64,000 nucleotides of DNA from Spisula solida (GCA_947247005.1 OX365948.1:37762601-37826600); one strand, 5' to 3'; shown: positions 1 through 16,195, counted from the first letter of the stretch. Notes: generated from the sequence alone by a model not told the origin. Program-made: numbers and translations.

Positions 1-3000
1 CATCACCAGTAACAGCAACTACCTCGTTATGCCCGCAATATTTCATCATCAGTAGTAACACCAACTACCTGGTTATACCCTCAATATGTCATCATCAACA
101 GTAACAGCAACTACCTGGTTATACACGCAATACTTCATCATCAGTAGTAACACCAACTACCTGGTTATATCACAATATGTCATCATCACCAGTAACAGCA
201 ACTACCTGGTTATACCCGCAATATGTCATCATCACCAGTAACAGCAACTACCCGGTTATATCCGCAATATGTCATCATCACCAGTAACAGCAACTACCCG
301 GTTATATCCGCAATATGTCATCATCACCAGTAACAGTAACTACCCGGTTATATCCGCAATATGTCATCATCACCAGTAACAGCAACTACCTGGTTATACC
401 CGCAATATGTCAGCATCACCAGTAACAGCAACTACCTTGTTATACCCTGATATGTCATCATCACCAGTAACAACAGCAACCTGGTTATACCCGCAATATG
501 TCAATATCAGTAGTAACACCAACTACCTGGTTATACCTACAATATGTCATCATCACCAGTAACAGCAACTACCCGGTTATATCCGCAATATGTCATCATC
601 ACCAGTAACAGCAACTACCTGGTTATACCTGCAATATTTCATCATCACCAGTTACAACAACTACCTGGTTATACCCTGATATGTCATCATCACCAGTAAC
701 AACAGCAACCTGGTTATACCCGCAATATGTCAATATCAGTAGTAACAGCATCTACCTCATTATACCCGCAATATGTCATCATCACCTGTAACAGCAACTA
801 CCTGGTTATACCCGCAATATGTCATCATCACCAGTAACAGCAACTACCTGGTTATACTCGCAATATGTCATCATCACCAAGAACAGCAACTACCTAGTTA
901 TACCCACAATATGTCACCATCACCAGTAATAGCAACTACCTGGTTATACCCGCAATATGTCATCATCACCAGTAACAGCAACTCCCTGGTTATACCCGCA
1001 ATATGTCATCATCACCAGTAACAGCAACTACCTGGTTATATCCGCAATATGTCATCATCAGTAGTAACAGCAGCTACCTGGTTATACGCGCAATATGTTA
1101 TCATCAGTAGTAACAGCAGCTACCTGGTTATACTGGCTATATGTCATCATCACCAGTAACAACAACTACCTGGTTATACCCGCAATATGTCATCTTCAGT
1201 AGTAACAGCAACTACCTGGTTATAACCGCAATATGTCATCATCACCAAGAAAAGCAACTACCTGGTTATAACCGCAATATGTCATCATCACCAAGAAAAG
1301 CAACTACCTGGTTAAACCAGCAATATGTCATCATCACAAGTAACAGCAACTACCTGGTTATACCCGCAATATGTCATCATCACCAGTAACAGCAACTACC
1401 TGGTTATACCCGCAATATATCATCATCACCAGTAACAGCAACTACCTGGTTATACCCCCAATATGTCATCATCACCAGTAACAGCAACTACCTGGTTATA
1501 CCCGCAATATGTCATCATCACCAGTAACAACAGCAACCTGGTTATACCCGCAATATGTTAATATCAGTAGTAACAGCAACTACCTAATTATACCCGCAAT
1601 ATGTCATCATCACCAGTAACAGCAACTACCTGGTTATACCCTCAATATGTCATCATCACCAGTAACAGCAACTACCTGGTTGAAACCGCAATATGTCATC
1701 ATCACCAGTAACAGCAACTACCTCGTTATGCCCGCAATATTTCATCATCAGTAGTAACACCAACTACCTGGTTATACCCTCAATATGTCATCATCAACAG
1801 TAACAGCAACTACCTGGTTATAAACGCAATACTTCATCATCAGTAGTAACACCAACTACCTGGTTATACCTACAATATGTCATCATCACCAGTAACAGCA
1901 ACTACCCGGTTATATCCGCAATATGTCATCATCACCAGTAACAGCAACTACCTGGTTATACCCGCAATATGTCAGCATCACCAGTAACAGCAACTACCTG
2001 GTTATACCCTGATATGTCATCATCACCAGTAACAACAGCAACCTGGTTATACCCGCAATATGTCAATATCAGTAGTAACAGCAACTACCTCATTATACCC
2101 GCAATATGTCATCATCACCAGTAACAGCAACTACCTGGTTGAAACCGCAATATGTCATCATCACCAGTAACAGCAACTACCTCTTTATGCCTGCAATATT
2201 TCATCATCAGTAGTAACACCAACTACCTGGTTATACCCTCAATATGTCATCATCAACAGTAACAGCAACTACCTGGTTATACACGCAATACTTCATCATC
2301 AGTAGTAACACCAACTACCTGGTTATACCTACAATATGTCATCATCACCAGTAACAGCAACTACCCGGTTATATCCGCAATATGTCATCATCACCAGTAA
2401 CAGCAACTACCTGGTTATACCTGCAATATGTCATCATCAGTAGTAACAGCAACTACCTGGTTATACCCGCAATATGTCATCATCACCAGTAACAGCAACT
2501 ACCTGGTTATATCCGAAATATATCATCATCAGCAGTAACAGCAACTACCTTGTTATACCCGCAATATGTCATCATCACCAGTAACAGCAACTACCTGGTT
2601 ATACCCGCAATATGTCATCATCACCAGTAACAGCAACTACCTGGTTATACCCGAAATATGTCATCATCACCAGTAACAACAGCTACCTGGTTATACCCGA
2701 AATATGTCAATATCAGTAGTAATAGCAACTATCTAATTATACCCGCAATATGTCATCATCACCAGTAACAGCAACTACCTGGTTATACCCGCAATATGTC
2801 AGCATCACCAGTTACAGCAACTACCTGGTTATACCCGCAATATGTTGCCATCACGAAGAACAGCAACTACCAGGTTATACCCACAATATGTCATCATCAC
2901 CAGTAACAGCAACTACCTGGTTATACCCTCAATATGTCTTCATCAGTAGTAACAGCCTCTACCAGGTTATACCCGCAATATGTCATCATCATCAGTAACA

Positions 3001-6000
3001 GCAGCTACCTGGTTATACCCACAATATGACATCATCATCAGTAACAGCAGCTACCTGGTTATAACCGCAATATGTCATCATAAGTAGTAACAGCAGCTAT
3101 CTGGTTATACCCACAATATGTCATCATCACCAGTAACAGCAGCTACCTGGTTATACCCCCAATATGCCATCATCGCCAGTAACAGCAGCTACCTGGTTAT
3201 ACCCGCAATATGTCAATATCAGTAGTAACAGCAACTACCTTATTATACCCGCAATATGTCATCATCACCAGTAACAGCAACTACCTGGTTATACCCGCAA
3301 TATGTCAGCATCACCAGTAACAGCAGCTACCTGGTTATACCCCCAATATGCCATCATCGCCAGTAACAGCAGCTACCTGGTTATACCCGCAATATGTCAA
3401 TATCAGTAGTAACAGCAACTACCTTATTATACCCGCAATATGTCATCATCACCAGTAACAGCAACTACCTGGTTATACCGCAATATGTCAGCATCACCAG
3501 TAACAGCAACTACCTGGTTATACCCGCAATATGTCACCATCACAAAGAACAGCAACTACCTGGTTATACCCACAATATGTCATCATCACCAGTAGCAGCA
3601 AGTACCTGGTTATACCCGCAATATGTCTTCATCAGTAGTAACAGCCTCTACCAGGTTATACCCGCCATATGTCATCATCATCAGTAACAGCAGCTACCTG
3701 GTTATACCCACAATATGTCATCATCACCAGTAACAGCAATTAAATGGTTATGCCCGTAATATGTCATCATCAGTAGTAACAGCAGCTACCTGGTTATACC
3801 TGCAATATGTCATCATCACCAGTAACAGCAGCTACCTGGTTATACCCGCAATATGACATCATCATCAGCAACAGCAGCTACCTGGTTATAACCGCAATAT
3901 GTCATCATCAGTAGTAACAGCAGCTACCTGGTTATACCCGCAATATGTCATCATCACCAGTAACAGCAGCTACCTGGTTATAACCGCAATATGTCATCAT
4001 CAGTAGTAACAGCAGCTACCTGGTTATACCCGCAATATGTCATCATCAGCAGTAACAGCAACTACCTGGTTATACCGCAATATGTCATCATCAGTAGTAA
4101 CAGCAGCTACCTGGTTATGCCGCAATATGTCATCATCACCAGTAACAGCAACTACCTGGTTATACCCCCAATATGTCATCATCACCAGTAACAGCAATTA
4201 AATGGTTATGCCCGTAATATGTCATCATCAGTAGTAACTGCAGCTACCTGGTTATACCTGCAATATGTCATCATCACCAGTTACAGCAGCTAACTGGTTA
4301 TACCCGCAATATGACATCATCATCAGTAACAGCAGCTACCTGGTTATAACCGCAATATGTCATCATCAGTAGTAACAGCAGCTACCTGGTTATACCCGCA
4401 ATATGTCATCATCACCAGTAACAGCAGCTACCTGGTTATAACCGCAATATGTCATCATCAGTAGTAACAGCAACTACCTTGTTATAGCCGCAGGACATGT
4501 ATATCAACATCAGTAGTAACAGCAGCTACCAGGTTATACCCGCAATATGTCATCATCAGTAGTAACAGTAGCTACCAGGTTATACCCGCAATATGTCATC
4601 ATCAGAAGAAACAGCAGCTACCTGGTTATACTCGCAATATGTCATCATCACCAGTAACAGCAACTACCTGGTTCACCCACAATATGTCAACATCAGTATT
4701 AACAGCGGCTACCTGGTTATACCCTCAATATGTCATCATCACCAGTAACAGCAACTAAATGGTTATGCCCGCAACCTATCATCATCAGTAGTAACAGCAG
4801 CTACCTGGTTATATCTGCAATATGTCATCATTAGCAGCTACCTGGTTATACCCGCAACATGTCATCATCACCAGTAACAGCAACTGCCTGGTTATACCCG
4901 CAATATATCATCATCAGTAGTAACAGCAACTACATGGTTATACCCGCAATATGTCATCATCAGTAGTAACAGCAACTACCTGGTAATACCCGCAAAATGA
5001 AATCATCACCAGTAACAGCAGATACATGGTTATACCCCGCAATATGTCATCATCAGTAGTAACAGCAACTACCTGGTAATACCCGCAAAATGAAATCATC
5101 ACCAGTAACAGCAACTGCCTGGTTATACCCGCAATATGTCATCATCACCAGTAACAACAGCTACCTGGTTATACCCGCAATATGTCAATATCAGTAGTAA
5201 CAGCAACTACCTAATTATACCCGCAATATGTTATCATCACCAGTAACAGCAACTACCTGGTTATACCCGCAATATGTCAGCATCACCAGTTACAGCAACT
5301 ACCTGGTTATACCCGTAATATGTCACCATCACGAAGAACAGCAACTACCTGGTTATACCCACAATATGTCATCATCACCAGTAACAGCAACTACCTGGTT
5401 ATACCCGCAATATGTCTTCATCAGTAGTAACAGCCTCTACCAGGTTATACCCGCAATATGTCATCATTATCAGTAACAGCAGCTACCTGGTTATACCCGC
5501 AATATGTCAATATCAGTAGTAACAGCAACTACCTTATTATACCCGCAATATGTCATCATCACCAGTAACAGCAACTACCTGGCTATACCTGCAATATGTC
5601 AGCATCACCAGTAACAGCAACTACCTGGTTATACCCGCAATATGTCACCATCACAAATAACAGCAACTACCTGGTTATACCCACAATATGTCATCATCAT
5701 CAGTAACAGCAGCTACCTGGTTATACCCGCAATATGTGATCATCACCAGTAACAACAACTACCTGGTTATACCCCGAATATGCCATCATCACCAGTAACA
5801 GCAACTACCTGGTTTTAACCGCAATACATGTATATCAACATCACCAGTAACAGCAGCTTCCTGGTCATAACCGCAATATGTCATCATCACCAGTAACAGC
5901 AACTACCTGGCTATACCTGCAATATGTCAGCATCACCAGTAACAGCAACTACCTGGTTATACCCGCAATATGTCACCATCACAAATAACAGCAACTACCT

Positions 6001-9000
6001 GGTTATACCCGCAATATGTGATCATCACCAGTAACAACAACTACCTGGTTATACCCCGAATATGCCATCATCACCAGTAACAGCAACTACCTGGTTATAA
6101 CCGCAATACATGTATATCAACATCACCAGTAACAGCAGCTTCCTGGTCATAACCGCAATATGTCATCATCAGTAGTAACAGCAGCTACCTGGTTATGCCG
6201 CAATATGTCATCATCACCAGTAACAGCAACTACTTGGTTATACCCCCAATATGTCATCATCACCAATAACAGCAACTACCTTGTTATAGCCGCAGTACAT
6301 GTATATCAACATCAATAGTAACAGCAGCTACCAGGTTATACCCGCAATATGTCATCATCAGTAGTAACAGTAGCTACCAGGTTATACCCGCAATATGTCA
6401 TCATCAGAAGTAACAGCAGCTACCTGGTTATACTCACAATATGTCATCATCACCAATAACAGCAACTACCTGGTTCACCCACAATATGTCAACATCAGTA
6501 TTAACAGCAGCTACCTGGTTATACCCTCAATATGTCATCATCACCAGTAACAGCAACTAAATGGTTATGCCCGCAACCTATCATCATCAGTAGTAACAGC
6601 AGCTACCTGGTTATATCTGCAATATGTCATCATTAGCAGCTACCTGGTTATACCCGCAATATGTCATCATCACCAGTAACAGCAACTGCCTGGTTATACC
6701 TGCAATATGTCATCATCAGTGGTAACAGCAACTACCTGGTTATACCCGCATAATGTCATCATCAGTAGTAACAGCAACTACCTGGTTATACCCGCAGTAT
6801 GTCAACATCGGCAGTAACAACAGCAGCCTGGTTATACCCGCATAATGTCATCATCAGTAGTAATAGCCTCTACCGCGTTATACCCACAATATGTCATCAT
6901 CACCTCTAACATCAACTACATGTTTAAACCCGCAATATGTCATCATCAGTAGTAACAGCAACTACATGGTTATACTCGCAATATGTCATCATCACCAGTA
7001 ACAGCAACTACCTGGTTATACCTGCATAATGTCATCATCAGTAGTAACAGCAACTACCTCGTTATACCCGCAATATGTCAACATCAGCAGTAACAACAGC
7101 AGCCTGGTTATATCCGCAATATGTCATCATCAGTAGCAACAGCCTCTACCTGATTATACCCACAATATGTCATCATCACCACTAACAGCAACTACCTGGT
7201 TATACCCGCCATATGTCATCATCAGTAGTAACAGCCTCTACCTGGTTATACCTGCAATATGTCATCATCACCAGTAACAGCAACTACCTGGTTATACCGG
7301 CAATATGTCATCATCACCAGTAACAGCAGCTACCTGGTTATACCCGCAATATGTCATCATTAGCAGTAACAGCAACTAACTGGTTATACCCGCAATATGT
7401 CATCATCACCAGTAACAGCAACTACCTGGTTATACCCGCAATATGACATCATCACCAGTAACAACAACTACCTGGTTATACCCGCAATATGTCAGCATCA
7501 CCAGTAACAGCAACTACCTGGTTATACCCGCAATATGTCACCATCACGAAGAACAGCAACTACCTGGTTATACCCACAATATGTCATCATCACCAGTAAC
7601 AGCAACTACCTGGTTATACCCGCAATATGTCTTCATCAGTAGTAACAGCCTCTACCAGGTTATACCCGCAATATGTCATCATCATCAGTAACAGCAGCTA
7701 CCTGGTTATACCCACAATATGTCATCATCACCAGTAACAGCAATTAAATGGTTATGCCCGTAATATGTCATCATCAGTAGTAACAGCAGCTACCTGGTTA
7801 TACCTGCAATATGTCATCATCACCAGTAACAGCAGCTACCTGGTTATACCCGCAATATGACATCATCATCAGTAACAGCAGCTACCTGGTTATAACCGCA
7901 ATATTTCATCATCAGTAGTAACAGCAGCTACCTGGTTATACCCGCAATATGTCATCATCACCAGTAACAGAAGCTACCTGGTTATACCCCCAATATGCCA
8001 TCATCACCAGTAACAGCAGCTACCTGGTTATACCCGCAATATGTCAATATCAGTAGTAACAGCAACTACCTTATTATACCCGCAATATGTCATCATCACC
8101 AGTAACAGCAACTACCTGGTTATACCCGCAATATGTCAGCATCACCAGTAACAGCAACTACCTGGTTATACCCGCAATATGTCACCATCACAAAGAACAG
8201 CAACTACCTGGTTATACCCACAATATGTCATCATCACCAGTAACAGCAACTACCTGGTTATACCCGCAATATGTCTTCATCAGTAGTAACAGCCTCTACC
8301 AGGTTATACCCGCAATATGTCATCATCATCAGTAACAGCAGCTACCTGGTTATACCCACAATATGTCATCATCACCAGTAACAGCAATTAAATGGTTATG
8401 CCCGTAATATGTCATCATCAGTAGTAACTGCAGCTACCTGGTTATACCTGCAATATGTCATCATCACCAGTTACAGCAGCTAACTGGTTATACCCGCAAT
8501 ATGACATCATCATCAGTAACAGCAGCTACCTGGTTATAACCGCAATATGTCATCATCAGTAGTAACAGCAGCTACCTGGTTATACCCGCAATATGTCATC
8601 ATCACCAGTAACAGCAGCTACCTGGTTATAACCGCAATATGTCATCATCAGTAGTAACAGCAACTACCTGGTTATACCAGCAATATGTCATCATTACCAG
8701 TAACAGCAACTACCTGGTTATACCCGCAATTTGTCATCATCAGTAGTAACAGCAGTTACCTGGTTATATCCGCAATATGTCATCATCACCGGTAACAGCA
8801 ACTGCCTGGTTATCCCGGCAATATGTCATCATCACCAGTAACAGCAGCTACCTGGTTATACCCGCAATATGTCATCATCAGTAGTAACAGCAACTACCTG
8901 GTTATACCCGCAATATGTCATCATCAGCAGTAACAGCAACTACCTGGTTATACCGCAATATGTCATCATCAGTAGTAACAGCAGCTACCTGGTTATGCCG

Positions 9001-12000
9001 CAATATGTCATCATCACCAGTAACAGCAACTACCTGGTTATACCCCCAATATGTCATCATCACCAGTAACAGCAACTACCTTGTTATAGCCGCAGTACAT
9101 GTATATCAACATCAGTAGTAACAGCAGCTACCAGGTTATACCCGCAATATGTCATCATCACTAGTAACAGTAGCTACCAGGTTATACCCGCAATATGTCA
9201 TCATCAGAAGTAACAGCAGCTACCTGGTAATACTCGCAATATGTCATCATCACCAGTAACAGCAACTACCTGGTTCACCCACAATATGTCAACATCAGTA
9301 TTAACAGCAGCTACCTGGTTATACCCTCAATATGTCATCATCACCAGTAACAGCAACTAAATGGTTATGCCCGCAACCTATCATCATCAGTAGTAACAGC
9401 AGCTACCTGGTTATATCTGCAATATGTCATCATTAGCAGCTACCTGGTTATACCCGCAATATGTCATCATCACCAGCAACTGCCTGGTTATACCCGCAAT
9501 ATATCATCATCAGTAGTAACAGCAACTACATGGTTATACCCGCAATATGTCATCATCAGTAGTAACAGCAACTACCTGGTAATACCCGCAAAATGTCATC
9601 ATCACCAGTAACAGCAACAACATGGTTATACCCGCAATATGTCATCATCAGTAGTAACAGCAGTAACCTGGTTATATCCGCAATATGTCACCATCACCAG
9701 TAACAGCAACTGCCTGGTTATACCGGCAATATGTCATCATCACCAGTAACAACAGCTACCTGGTTATACCCGCAATATGTCAATATCAGTAGTAACAGCA
9801 ACTACCTAGTTATACCCGCAATATGTCATCATCACCAGTAACAGCAACTACCTGGTTATACCTGCATAATGTCATCATCAGTAGTAACAGCAACTACCTG
9901 GTTATACCCGCAATATGTCAACATCAGCAGTAAAAACAGCAGCCTGGTTATATCCGCAATATGTCATCATCAGTAGGAACAGCCTCTACCTGATTATACC
10001 CACAATATGTCATCATCACCAGTAACAGCAACTACCTGGTTATACCCGCAATATGTCATCATCACCAGTAACAACAACTACCTGGTTATACCCGCAATAT
10101 GTCAGCATCACCAGTAACAGCAACTACCTGGTTATACCCGCAATATGTCACCATCATGAAGAACAGCAACTACCTGGTTATACCCACAATATGTCATCAT
10201 CACCAGTAACAGCTACTACCTGGTTATACCCGCAATATGTCTTCATCAGTAGTAACAGCCTCTACCAGGTTATACCTGAAATATGTCATCATCATCAGTA
10301 ACAGCAGCTACCTGGTTATACCCACAATATGTCATCATCACCAGTAACAGCAATTAAATGGTTATGCCCGTAATATGTCATCATCAGTAGTAACAGCAGC
10401 TACCTGGTTATACCTGCAATATGTCATCATCACCAGTAACAGCAGCTACCTGGTTATACCCGCAATATGACATCATCATCAGTAACAGCAGCTACCTGGT
10501 TATAACCGCAATATTTCATCATCAGTAGTAACAGCAGCTACCTGGTTATACCCGCAATATGTCATCATCACCAGTAACAGCAGCTACCTGGTTATACCCC
10601 CAATATGCCATCATCACCAATAACAGCAGCTACCTTGTTATACACGCAATATGTCAATATCAGTAGTAACAGCAACTACCTTATTATACCCACAATATGT
10701 CATCATCACCAGTAACAGCAACTACCTGGTTATACCCGCAATATGTCTTTATCAGTAGTAACAGCCTCTACCAGGTTATACCCTCAATATGTCATCATCA
10801 TCAGTAACAGCAGCTACCTGGTTATACCCACAATATGTCATCATCACCACTAACAGCAACTACCTGGTTATACCCGCAATATGTCATCATCAGTAGTAAC
10901 AGCCTCTACCTGGTTATACCTGCAATATGTCATCATCACCAGTAACAGCAACTACCTGGTTATACCGGCAATATGTCATCATCACCAGTAACAGCAGCTA
11001 CCTGGTTATACCCGCAATATGTCATCATTAGCAGTAACAACAACTAACTGGTTATACCCGCAATATGTCATCATCACCAGTAACAGCAACTACCTGGTTA
11101 TACCCGCAATATGTCATCATCACCAGTAACAACAACTACCTGGTTATACCCGCAATATATCATCATCAGCAGTAACAACAACTACCTGGTTATACCCGCA
11201 ATATGTCATCATCACCAGTAACAGCAACTACCTGGTTATACCCGCAATATGACATCATCACCAGTAACAACAACTACCTGGTTATACCCGCAATATGTCA
11301 TCATCAGTAGTAACAGCAGTTACCTGGTTATATCCCCAATATGTCACCATCACCAGTAACAGCAACTGCCTGGTTATACCGGCAATATGTCATCATCACC
11401 AGTAACAACAGCTACCTGGTTATACCCGCAATATGTCAATATCAGTAGTAACAGCAACTACCTAGTTATACCCGCAATATGTCATCATCACCAGTAACAG
11501 CAACTACCTGGTTATACCTGCATAATGTCATCATCAGTAGTAACAGCAACTACCTGGTTATACCCGCAATATGTCAACATCAGCAGTAAAAACAGCAGCC
11601 TGGTTATATCCGCAATATGTCATCATCAGTAGCAACAGCCTCTACCTGATTATACCCACAATATGTCATCATCACCAGTAACAGCAACTACCTGGTTATA
11701 CCCGCAATATGTCATCATCACCAGTAACAACAACTACCTGGTTATACCCGCAATATGTCAGCATCACCAGTAACAGCAACTACCTGGTTATACCCGCAAT
11801 ATGTCACCATCATGAAGAACAGCAACTACCTGGTTATACCCACAATATGTCATCATCACCAGTAACAGCTACTACCTGGTTATACCCGCAATATGTCTTC
11901 ATCAGTAGTAACAGCCTCTACCAGGTTATACCTGAAATATGTCATCATCATCAGTAACAGCAGCTACCTGGTTATACCCACAATATGTCATCATCACCAT

Positions 12001-15000
12001 TAACAGCAATTAAATGGTTATGCCCGTAATATGTCATCATCAGTAGTAACAGCAGCTACCTGGTTATACCTGCAATATGTCATCATCACCAGTAACAGCA
12101 GCTACCTGGTTATACCCGCAATATGACATCATCATCAGTAACAGCAGCTACCTGGTTATAACCGCAATATTTCATCATCAGTAGTAACAGCAGCTACCTG
12201 GTTATACCCGCAATATGTCATCATCACCAGTAACAGCAGCTACCTGGTTATACCCCCAATATGCCATCATCACCAATAACAGCAGCTACCTTGTTATACA
12301 CGCAATATATCAATATCAGTAGTAACAGCAACTACCTTATTATACCCACAATATGTCATCATCACCAGTAACAGCAACTACCTGGTTATACCCGCAATAT
12401 GTCTTTATCAGTAGTAACAGCCTCTACCAGGTTATACCCTCAATATGTCATCATCATCAGTAGCAGCAGCTACCTGGTTATACCCACAATATGTCATCAT
12501 CACCACTAACAGCAACTACCTGGTTATACCCGCAATATGTCATCATCAGTAGTAACAGCCTCTACCTGGTTATACCTGCAATATGTCATCATCACCAGTA
12601 ACAGCAACTACCTGGTTATACCGGCAATATGTCATCATCACCAGTAACAGCAGCTACCTGGTTATACCCGCAATATGTCATCATTAGCAGTAACAACAAC
12701 TAACTGGTTATACCCGCAATATGTCATCATCACCAGTAACAGCAACTACCTGGTTATACCCGCAATATGTCATCATCACCAGTAACAACAACTACCTGGT
12801 TATACCCGCAATATATCATCATCAGCAGTAACAACAACTACCTGGTTATACCCGCAATATGTCATCATCACCAGTAACAGCAACTACCTGGTTATACCCG
12901 CAATATGACATCATCACCAGTAACAACAACTACCTGGTTATACCCGCAATATGTCAGCATCACCAGTAACAGCAACTACCTGGTTATACCCGCAATTTGT
13001 CACCATCACAAAGAACAGCAACTACCTGGTTATACCCACAATATGTCATCATCACCAGTAACAGCAACTACCTGGTTATACCCGCAATATGTCTTCATCA
13101 GTAGTAACATCCTCTACCAGGTTATACCCGCAATATGTCATCATCATCAGTAACAGCAGCTACCTGGTTATACCCACAATATGTCATCATCACCAGTAAC
13201 AGCAATTAAATGGTTATGCCCGTAATATGTCATCATCAGTAGTAACAGCAGCTACCTGGTTATACCTGCAATATGTCATCATCACCAGTAACAGCAGCTA
13301 CCAGGTTATAATCCGCAATATGACATCATCATCAGTAACAGCAGCTACCTGGTTATAACCGCAATATTTCATCATCAGTATTAACAGCAGCTACCTGGTT
13401 ATACCCGCAATATGTCATCATCACCAGTAACAGCAGCTACCTGGTTATACCCCCAATATGCCATCATCACCAGTAACAGCAGCTACCTGGTTATACCCGC
13501 AATATGTCAATATCAGTAGTAACAGCAACTACCTTATTATACCCGCAATATGTCATCATCACCAGTCACAGCAACTACCTGGTTATACCTGCATAATGTC
13601 ATCATCAGTAGTAACAGCAACTGCCTGGTTATACCCGCAATATGTCAACATCAGCAGTAAAAACAGCAGCCTGGTTATATCCACAATATGTCATCATCAG
13701 TAGCAACAGCCTCTACCTGATTATACCCACAATATGTCATCATCACCAGTAACAGCAACTACCTGGTTATACCCGCAATATGTCATCATCACCAGTAACA
13801 ACAACTACCTGGTTATACCCGCAATATGTCAGCATCACCAGTAACAGCAACTACCTGGTTATACCCGCAATATGTCACCATCATGAAGAACAGCAACTAC
13901 CTGGTTATACCCACAATATGTCATCATCACCAGTAACAGCTACTACCTGGTTATACCCGCAATATGTCTTCATCAGTAGTAACAGCCTCTACCAGGTTAT
14001 ACCTGCAATATGTCATCATCATCAGTAACAGCAGCTACCTGGTTATACCCACAATATGTCATCATCACCAGTAACAGCAATTAAATGGTTATGCCCGTAA
14101 TATGTCATCATCAGTAGTAACAGCAGCTACCTGATTATACCTGCAATATGTCATCATCACGAGTAACAGCAGCTACCTGGTTATACCCGCAATATGACAT
14201 CATCATCAGTAACAGCAGCTACCTGGTTTTAACCGCAATATTTCATCATCAGTAGAAACAGCAGCTACCTGGTTATACCCGCAATATGTCATCATCACCA
14301 GTAACAGCAGCTACCTGGTTATACCCCCAATATGCCATCATCACCAGTAACAGCAGCTACCTGGTTATACCCGCAATATGTCAATATCAGTAGTAACAGC
14401 AACTACCTTATTATACCCACAATATGTCATCATCACCAGTAACAGCAACTACCTGGTTATACCCGCAATATGTCTTTATCAGTAGTAACAGCCTCTACCA
14501 GGTTATACCCGCAATATGTCATCATCATCAGTAACAGCAGCTACCTGGTTATACCCACAATACGTCATCATCACCACTAACAGCAACTACCTGGTTATAC
14601 CCGCAATATGTCATCATCAGTAGTAACAGCCTCTACCTGGTTATACCTGCAATATGTCATCATCACCAGTAACAGCAACTACCTGGTTATACCGGCAATA
14701 TGTTATCATCACCAGTAACAGCAGCTACCTGGTTATACCCGCAATATGTCATCATTAGCAGTAACAGCAACTAACTGGTTATACCCGCAATATGTCATCA
14801 TCACCAGTAACAGCAACTACCTGGTTATACCCGCAATATGTCATCATCACCAGTAACAACAACTACCTGGTTATACCCGCAATATATCATCATCAGCAGT
14901 AACAACAACTACCTGGTTATACCCGCAATATGTCATCATCAGTAGTAACAGCAACTACCTGGTTATACCAGCAATATGTCATCATCACCAGTAACAGCAA

Positions 15001-15190
15001 CTACCTGGTTATACCGCAATATGTCATCATCAGTAGTAACAGCAGTTACCTGGTTATATCCGCAATATGTCATCATCACAAGTAACAGCAGCTACATGGT
15101 TATACCCGCAATATGTCATCATCACCAGTAACAGCAACTACCTAGTTATACCCGCATAATGTCATCATCACCAGTAATAGCAGCTACCTG
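1..15190. repeat. 46-bp satellite array, about 330 monomers
   Basis: The stretch is a continuous head-to-tail array of a 46-bp monomer that begins CATCATCACCAGTAACAGC and ends CCGCAATATGT. Monomers differ by point changes (CCAGTAACAG versus GTAGTAACAG, CAACTACC versus CAGCTACC, CCCGCA versus CCCACA) and by small indels. Because 46 is 1 more than a multiple of 3, each reading frame meets the CAG-TAA of the monomer once every three copies. The 66-97 aa open frames inside it are therefore by-products and not genes. Blocks of many monomers recur as larger units (see findings). The array runs off the left edge of the window, so its full length is unknown. No transposon or gene interrupts it. Confidence 0.97.
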
Positions 15191-16195
15191 GTTATACCCA
15201 TGTTATGTCATCATTGTAAACTGCTGCTTACTGGTGGAACCCGCATTCTATCATAATCATCAGTAGTAACAGCAACAACATGGTCTAACCAAAACTATGT
15301 CGTCATCAGCAGTTGCAGCAGCTACCTGGTCAAACCAGCATTATATCATCATCATCAGTAGTGACAGGAGCTACCTGGTAAAACCCATATTCAATCAACA
15401 TCGGTAGTAATAGCAGCTACCCGGTCAACCCCACATCATATCACAATCATCAGTAGTAACAGCAGCTACCTGGTCAACCCACATTATAATTATCATCATT
15501 ATCATTAGTAACAGCAGCTACTTTGTCAACCCACATTATATCATCATCAGTAACAGCAGCAACCTGGTCAACCCCACATCATATCATCATCATCAGTAGT
15601 AACAGCAGCTACCTGGTCAACCCACATTATATCATCATCAGTAACAGCAGCTACCTGGTCAACCCCACGTTATATCATCATCATCAGTATTAACAGCAGC
15701 TACCTGGTCAAACCTCATTATATCATCATCATCAGTAGTAACAGCAGCTACCTGGTCAACCCCACGTTATATCATCATCATCAGTATTAACAGCAGCTAC
15801 CTGGTCAAACCTTATTATATCATCATCATCAGTAGTAACAGCAGCTACCTGGTCAAACCACATTATATCATCATCATCATCAGTAACAGCAGGTACCCGA
15901 TCAAACCCACATTATATCATCATCAGTAACAGCAGGTACCTGATCAAACCCACATTATATCATCATCATCATTAGTAACAGCAGGTACCTGGTCAAACCA
16001 CATTATATCATCATCAGTAACAGCTGGTACCTGGTCAACCCCACATTATATCATCATCATCAGTATTAACAGCAGGTACCTGGTCAAACCCACATTATAT
16101 CATCATCAGTAACAGCTGGTACCTGGTCAAACCCACATTATATCATCATCATCATCATCAGTAACAGCAGGTACCTGGTCAAATCCACATAAAAT
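15190..16195. repeat. Diverged satellite flank, 46-50 bp monomers
   Basis: The main array passes into a related but distinct monomer in which the tail reads CTACCTGGTCAAACCCACAT TATAT-like instead of CTGGTTATACCCGCAATATG, with a variable number of CAT triplets before AGTAGTAACAGCAGC. Monomer length varies with the triplet count. It shares the AGTAACAGCAGCTACCTGGT core with the main array, so both come from one ancestor. The array ends near 16195 in unique sequence. Confidence 0.9.

Noticed and set aside
773..14028. Many 66-97 codon open frames with near-identical proteins (MSSSPVTATTWLYPQY type)
   Set aside because: They are translations of the 46-bp satellite in rotating frames; all end at the same CAG-TAA of the monomer and exist only where a monomer variant removes one stop.
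1..16195. Regular spacing suggested a CRISPR-like array
   Set aside because: There is no constant-repeat/variable-spacer pattern; whole monomers repeat, and the window is eukaryotic.
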